Positions 35,278-39,085 of a stretch of 39,085 nt of DNA are shown here, one piece after another. The stretch is taken from contig QZKV01000099.1 of NCBI GenBank assembly GCA_003599575.1, positions 1 through 39,085 on the forward strand. Direction: 5' to 3'. The stretch is from Desulfobacteraceae bacterium (GTDB lineage Bacteria; Desulfobacterota; Desulfobacteria; Desulfobacterales; Desulfosarcinaceae). Under the pieces are notes generated by a model. It saw nothing but the letters and a program-made list of their open reading frames with translations, ran no database searches and was not told where the DNA came from. The translations under genes and the position numbers were made by a program. How positions within the stretch are numbered: position 1 is the stretch's first letter; each line of letters starts with the position of its first letter.

Positions 35278-36150
35278 TCAGCCTCTCTTTCCGAAAAGGC
35301 CTGAGGGCCGCACCAGCAAAATCATCAAAAACAGGGTGAACCCGAACAATTCCCGCAAAGAGGAGCTCAAAAAAGTGACCGTCAGGGCCTCACCCACCCC
35401 GAGTATCATACCGGCCGCGATGAGGCCGGGTATCGATCCGACACCGGCCAGCACGGTCAGAATGAAGGCTTTTACGGTGATGCCGATGCCCGTTCCGGGG
35501 CTTACAAATGACAGCATGCCCAGCAAGGGGCCGGCCAAACCCGCCAGCATGCCGCCGATGCTGTAGGCCATCAGGTCCACGCGTTCCACATTGATACCGG
35601 ACAAGGCGGCCGCATCTCTATCGATGGCGGTGATGCGGATGGCCTTGCCCGCTTTGGTGCGGCGCAGAAAAAAATGCAGCAACACAACTGCCGCAAAGGA
35701 AATAAAGAAGGTGATCATTTCGCCCAGGCTGATGTATATTCCGGAAATCTTCACGGTGTTGCTCATCCAATCGACGCTGATGCTGCGCAGATCGGCGGAC
35801 CACAGTTGAAGATACACATTGGAGAGAAAGATCCCGATGCCGAAGGTCAGGATCAGGGTATTGAGTTCAACAGTGGTCCGGATCCGCTCTATGAACACCC
35901 GGTAGCTTAGAAAAGAGACCCCGCCGGCCAAAAGGGCCGCTATGGGCAACGCCGGAAGCGGATCGATCCCCAATTTTACCAGCAGCCAGTAAGCCACGTA
36001 ACCGCCCAAGACCAGGAACTCGCCATGGGCCATGTTGATGATTTGCATAATTCCAAAGACAAAAGCCAGGCCCAGGCTGTAGAGGGCGTAGTTGCCTCCC
36101 TCCAGAAGTCCCGAAAGCACCGATTGGATGATCGTCGCATTGGAAATCAA
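35278..36150 (-). CDS. livH: Branched-chain amino acid ABC transporter permease LivH
   Basis: 290 residues, 8 predicted helices. Signature stretches are LEGGNYALYSLGLAFVFGIM, INMAHGEFLVLGGYVAYW and ITAIDRDAAALSGINVERVD. The start is a TTG at 36150, following AAGGGGA by 4 nt; no in-frame ATG lies nearby. Such a start, plus the hairpin just upstream, may lower its expression relative to LivK. Confidence 0.95.
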   Translation of the reverse strand: MISNATIIQSVLSGLLEGGNYALYSLGLAFVFGIMQIINMAHGEFLVLGGYVAYWLLVKLGIDPLPALPIAALLAGGVSFLSYRVFIERIRTTVELNTLILTFGIGIFLSNVYLQLWSADLRSISVDWMSNTVKISGIYISLGEMITFFISFAAVVLLHFFLRRTKAGKAIRITAIDRDAAALSGINVERVDLMAYSIGGMLAGLAGPLLGMLSFVSPGTGIGITVKAFILTVLAGVGSIPGLIAAGMILGVGEALTVTFLSSSLRELFGFTLFLMILLVRPSGLFGKRG

Positions 36151-36164
36151 AGCATCCCCTTGAA

Positions 36165-36177
36165 CCGGCTTCGCCGG
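36165..36177 (-). promoter_or_regulatory. Hairpin between livK and livH
   Basis: CCGGC-TTC-GCCGG is a perfect 5-bp stem with a 3-nt loop in the 53-bp gap. It has no T-run. In binding-protein operons such intergenic hairpins often stabilise the upstream mRNA, which would favour excess binding protein over permease. Confidence 0.5.
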
Positions 36178-36203
36178 AGATGGCTGCGCCTGATAACGAG
36201 CAA

Positions 36204-37397
36204 TTACTTCCCGCCCCAGGGGATTTGCGGATAAACGGCTTTGCCCTGGGCCCGGTCGGTCGGGTAGACCACCACCTGCTCGCCTTTCTGGGTTTGAAAC
36301 AGAACCGCCGAGAAGTAGCGCGGATCGCCCTTTTCATCGAAGGCAATGCGGCCCATGGGACTGATGACATCCAGGGAACGCAGTGCGTTTCTGGTTTTTT
36401 CGGGAGTATACGCGGCGGTCTGCCCACCGCCTTTGGCAATGGCTTCCAGCATGTATTTGGCGGAGAGATAGCCCAACATGGCGATGTAGGAAGGCTCTTC
36501 CTTAAAGCGCGCCGTGTAATCGGAAATCATCTGGGATTCGTTTGCCTTGGCCTCTTTCGGCGCGGTGCCTTTTTCCCAGACCGAGGTGCCGTAGACATAT
36601 TCACTCAGCGGGCCAAGCTCACGGATGAACTCGGGAGTCCCGATCCCCCATGATCCCACATAGGCTTTGACCGGCAGGTTGAGGATCTTGGCATCCTTGA
36701 TCGTACCCACGTAATCCTGAAAATAACCCTCCACCAGCAGCACGTCGCAGCCGGCATCCTTGACCTTCAGCAGGATCGGTTTAAAATTGGTGGTCCCCTT
36801 TTCAAATTTCTCGAATACCGGCACCTGGATGCCCGCCGCCTGCAATTGGCCCTTTACGGCTTCCGCTATCTGGGCGGTGGCCGACAGGCTGTTGTAAACG
36901 ATGCCCACTTTTCGGGCACCGAAAATATTTTGGATGGCGCCGGACTGGGCCGAGGCGTAACCCGGCATGTAGTTCAGGCGGAAGAAGTTTTTGAATTTCT
37001 TCTCCGATAACTGGGTATCCACCGCGCCGGTGGTCAAATAGGGGGTATCATAGCGCTCGGCCGTTTCCGAAGCCGGCCCCACGAGGTTGGAGCCGTAGCC
37101 GCCCACGATGCCGTTGACGTGATCCACCCCGGCCAACTTTTCCACTGCCGACACGGCCTTCTGAGGATTGCTTTCATCGTCGTATACGATCAGATCGACT
37201 TTGCTGCCGGTCTTTTTTTCGAATTCCTCCGCCGCCAGCCGGATGCCCTTGATCTGCTCGATTCCATGTTTGGCCAGGCTGCCCGATTGCGGTGCATGCG
37301 CGCCCATTTTGATAACCGGCGCGGCCCAGCTCGTCCCCAACGCCAGTCCCATGAACACGCCGATGAAGCACAACCTTTTAAAGATTCTGAGTAGCAT
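36204..37397 (-). CDS. livK: Branched-chain amino acid ABC transporter substrate-binding protein
   Basis: 397 residues. A signal peptide (FIGVFMGLALGTSWA, cleavage near residue 26) precedes a type I periplasmic binding fold: PVIKMGAHAPQSGSLAKHG, then AVSAVEKLAGVDHVNGIVGG, GIVYNSLSATAQIAEAVKGQ and YVGSWGIGTPEFIREL. It binds the substrate in the periplasm and delivers it to LivHM. Two ATGs occur: 37403 abuts AAGGAG, whereas 37397 is 7 nt from it and is preferred. The ligand could be branched-chain amino acids or a related compound such as an amide or short acid. Confidence 0.93.
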   Translation of the reverse strand: MLLRIFKRLCFIGVFMGLALGTSWAAPVIKMGAHAPQSGSLAKHGIEQIKGIRLAAEEFEKKTGSKVDLIVYDDESNPQKAVSAVEKLAGVDHVNGIVGGYGSNLVGPASETAERYDTPYLTTGAVDTQLSEKKFKNFFRLNYMPGYASAQSGAIQNIFGARKVGIVYNSLSATAQIAEAVKGQLQAAGIQVPVFEKFEKGTTNFKPILLKVKDAGCDVLLVEGYFQDYVGTIKDAKILNLPVKAYVGSWGIGTPEFIRELGPLSEYVYGTSVWEKGTAPKEAKANESQMISDYTARFKEEPSYIAMLGYLSAKYMLEAIAKGGGQTAAYTPEKTRNALRSLDVISPMGRIAFDEKGDPRYFSAVLFQTQKGEQVVVYPTDRAQGKAVYPQIPWGGK

Positions 37398-37412
37398 ATG
37401 CATTCTCCTTCT

Positions 37413-38117
37413 TCACAGGCCCAAATAGGCCTGCTTGATATGGCCGTCTTCCTTCAGGGAAGCGGCGGCTCCCTCCATCACCACGGTTCCCCTTTCTATG
37501 ACATAGGCGTAGCTGGCTGCTGAAAGAGCCACCTGCGTGTTCTGCTCGACCAGGAGAACCGTGGTGCCCGAAATGACGATTTTTTTAATGGCATCGAACA
37601 CTTCCCGGACAATCAGGGGCGCCAGTCCCAGCGACGGCTCGTCCATCAGCAACAACTGGGGGGACGCCATCAGGCCCCGGCCGATGGCCACCATCTGTTG
37701 CTCGCCGCCGGAAAGGGTCCCGCACAGTTGATTTTTTCTTTCTTTGAGATGCGGGAATAATGACCAGACCCATTCCAATCGCGCTTTTGCATCCGCCGGA
37801 TCGGAGACCCGGTAGGCCCCCATTTCCAGATTTTCCTGAACTGAAAGGGGCGCCCAGAGGCGACGGCCTTCGGGAATCATGGTCATGCCCAGGGCCACGA
37901 TCCGGTGGGTTTTCTGGTTTTGTATCTCCTGTCCCATCAACCGGATCGTACCGGCATTGGCCGGCATGATGCCGGTAAGGGCGCGCAGCAAGGTGGTCTT
38001 TCCGGCGCCGTTGGGTCCCAGGATGCAGGTCAGCGTGCCCTGGCGGACTTCAAAGGAAACCCCCTCCAACACACGGGCATCTCCGTAAGTCACGAAAAGT
38101 CCTTCCACGCTAAGCAT
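37413..38117 (-). CDS. livF: Branched-chain amino acid ABC transporter ATPase LivF
   Basis: 234 residues. Walker A is GPNGAGKTT, the signature is LSGGEQQMVAIGRGLM, Walker B is LLLMDEPSLGLAP, and the H-loop follows in LLVEQNTQVAL. The SLGLAPLIV extension is typical of LivF. It energises the LivHM channel together with LivG. The ATG overlaps the livG stop by 8 bp, with GGGAG 9 nt upstream. Confidence 0.95.
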   Translation of the reverse strand: MLSVEGLFVTYGDARVLEGVSFEVRQGTLTCILGPNGAGKTTLLRALTGIMPANAGTIRLMGQEIQNQKTHRIVALGMTMIPEGRRLWAPLSVQENLEMGAYRVSDPADAKARLEWVWSLFPHLKERKNQLCGTLSGGEQQMVAIGRGLMASPQLLLMDEPSLGLAPLIVREVFDAIKKIVISGTTVLLVEQNTQVALSAASYAYVIERGTVVMEGAAASLKEDGHIKQAYLGL

Positions 38118-38871
38118 AATTGCTTTCTCCCAAATAGGCCTTGATCACCGCCGGATCTTCCACCGCCGCCTGAGGCGCGCCGTCGAAAATCAACTGCCCA
38201 AAATTGATGACCAGCAGTCGATCGCAGATGCCCATGACCGCTCTCAGGTTGTGTTCGATCATGAAGATGGCGATCTTTTTCTGATCTTTCAATGAACGGA
38301 TCAGTGGAATAGCTGTTTGGACCTCTCCTGGATTAAGGCCGGCCAGGACCTCATCCAAGAGCAGCAATTGGGGCTTGGTAGCCAGAGCGCGGGCTACCTC
38401 CAGACGTTTGCGCTCAGGCAGACTGAGGGAACTGGCGGGTTGATCGGCCTTGGCATGCAGCTGGGTGCTTTCCAGGATTTCCTGAACCTCCTGATGGATA
38501 ACTTTCGTGGCGGGTTTATCGGGCTTCCCGAAAACCGCGGCGGCCTTGACGTTTTCAAAAACCGTCATCTCAGCGAAAGGGCGGACCACCTGAAAGGTCC
38601 GGGCGATGCCCAGGTGGCAGATCTGATCCGGGCGCAGGCCGACAATGGAGCGGCGATTGAATTGAATCGCCCCTTCCGAAGGCGGTAGAAAACCACTGAG
38701 CAGGGCGAAAAGAGTGGTCTTGCCGGCTCCGTTGGGACCGATCAAACCGACGATTTCTTCGGGGTGCAGCTTGAATGAAATCTTTGCGATGGCCCGCAAT
38801 CCGCCAAAGTTGCGGCTGAGCGAAAAGACCTCCAGCAACGCCGTTTGCCTGTCTGCCTGATGCATCATCAT
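38110..38871 (-). CDS. livG: Branched-chain amino acid ABC transporter ATPase LivG
   Basis: 253 residues. Walker A is GPNGAGKTT, the signature is LSLPERKRLEVARALA, Walker B is LLLDEVLAGLNPGE, and the H-loop is MIEHNLRAVM; the Glu-Val-Leu-Ala-Gly-Leu-Asn form is typical of LivG. Three consecutive ATGs open the gene; the first, 38871, is used here. It is the first gene of the operon in the order G-F-K-H-M, different from the enterobacterial order that starts with the binding protein. Confidence 0.95.
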   Translation of the reverse strand: MMMHQADRQTALLEVFSLSRNFGGLRAIAKISFKLHPEEIVGLIGPNGAGKTTLFALLSGFLPPSEGAIQFNRRSIVGLRPDQICHLGIARTFQVVRPFAEMTVFENVKAAAVFGKPDKPATKVIHQEVQEILESTQLHAKADQPASSLSLPERKRLEVARALATKPQLLLLDEVLAGLNPGEVQTAIPLIRSLKDQKKIAIFMIEHNLRAVMGICDRLLVINFGQLIFDGAPQAAVEDPAVIKAYLGESNYA

Positions 38872-38880
38872 CTGTCCGGC

Positions 38881-38907
38881 AAACCCTGAAAGATCGGGAT
38901 TGGGTTT
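38881..38907 (-). promoter_or_regulatory. Leader hairpin before livG
   Basis: AAACCC (38881-38886) and GGGTTT (38902-38907) are perfect inverted repeats 15 nt apart, ending 10 nt from the livG start. In the mRNA this stem would sit near the ribosome-binding site and could limit initiation. Confidence 0.35.
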
Positions 38908-38990
38908 TTAATCGAAGCCTGGTGCAAGGAAGGGCTGGTTTTATCGGCGGGAATGTCGGCGCACCTGCCGTGCCCTTGCTGTGTAATGGC

Positions 38991-39020
38991 AGTATTGTTT
39001 ATCACAGGATGGTTAGTCAA
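38991..39020 (-). promoter_or_regulatory. Candidate sigma-70 promoter of the liv operon
   Basis: On the minus strand TTGACT (39015-39020) and AATACT (38991-38996) are separated by 18 nt. The -35 matches 5/6 and the -10 4/6. It lies 120 bp before livG, giving a leader of about 110 nt that contains the AAACCC/GGGTTT stem. Confidence 0.42.
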
Positions 39021-39085
39021 GTCCTATGATCGACCGGTGATTCCCGCCTAAGCGCGTCTGAAGAACGGCCGGGCGTTTTTTTGCC

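Noticed and set aside
39035..39085. T-run after a GC-rich stretch at the window end, terminator-like on the plus strand
   Set aside because: The stem would need several G-U pairs and no plus-strand gene ends nearby within the window.

Overview
The window looks like chromosomal DNA of a Gram-negative, high-GC Desulfobacterota (deltaproteobacterial) organism, probably a sulfate-reducer relative. This is inferred from the gene content: a ZraSR-like sensor pair with a sigma-54 activator, outer-membrane and lipid A type proteins, a DarA/DarB pair, a eukaryote-type kinase and a full Liv transporter. No rRNA, tRNA, CRISPR array or complete mobile element was seen.

Positions 1-8338 (minus strand) hold one tightly coupled operon, read from 8338 downwards. 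It encodes a GYF/RDD membrane protein, a zinc-ribbon membrane protein, a multi-pass membrane protein, a small B-box membrane protein, a DUF4129 protein, a DUF4350 protein, a MoxR AAA+ ATPase, a DUF58 protein and the start of a SpoIIM-like protein cut by the window edge. Most junctions are 4-bp ATGA overlaps or gaps of a few bases. The core set is known from many bacteria; the three metal-finger membrane proteins at its head are the unusual part. Upstream on the same strand lie a large UPF0182 membrane protein, with its own terminator, and a PRC-barrel protein.

Positions 12572-18929 carry a flavodoxin-like DarA homologue and a KAS III-like DarB homologue on the plus strand. They converge on an ABC-2 exporter pair, a PagL-like outer-membrane protein and a SemiSWEET-type transporter on the minus strand. 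A Nudix hydrolase is divergent from the SemiSWEET gene. Together the first genes could make and export a resorcinol- or polyketide-type envelope lipid.

Positions 19555-24741 carry a ZraS-like histidine kinase and a sigma-54-dependent response regulator. They are followed by an inverted-repeat element, a Met/Asp-rich lipoprotein on the minus strand, and a well-matched -24/-12 promoter ahead of a small exported His-rich protein that ends at a strong hairpin. This reads as a self-contained metal or envelope-stress circuit.

Positions 25032-29336 (plus strand) carry a glutathione synthetase homologue, a small lipoprotein, and an overlapping PP2C phosphatase / Ser-Thr kinase pair whose kinase ends in an extracytoplasmic SUMF1/FGE-like domain. 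Positions 29394-29698 hold two perfect 68-bp direct repeats around a decayed GxxExxY gene fragment.

Positions 29745-38871 (minus strand) carry livGFKHM, a 1008-residue PEP/pyruvate-binding protein with receiver-like N-terminal domains and no visible phosphohistidine domain, and NADP-type glutamate dehydrogenase. This pairs amino-acid uptake with nitrogen and carbon metabolism.
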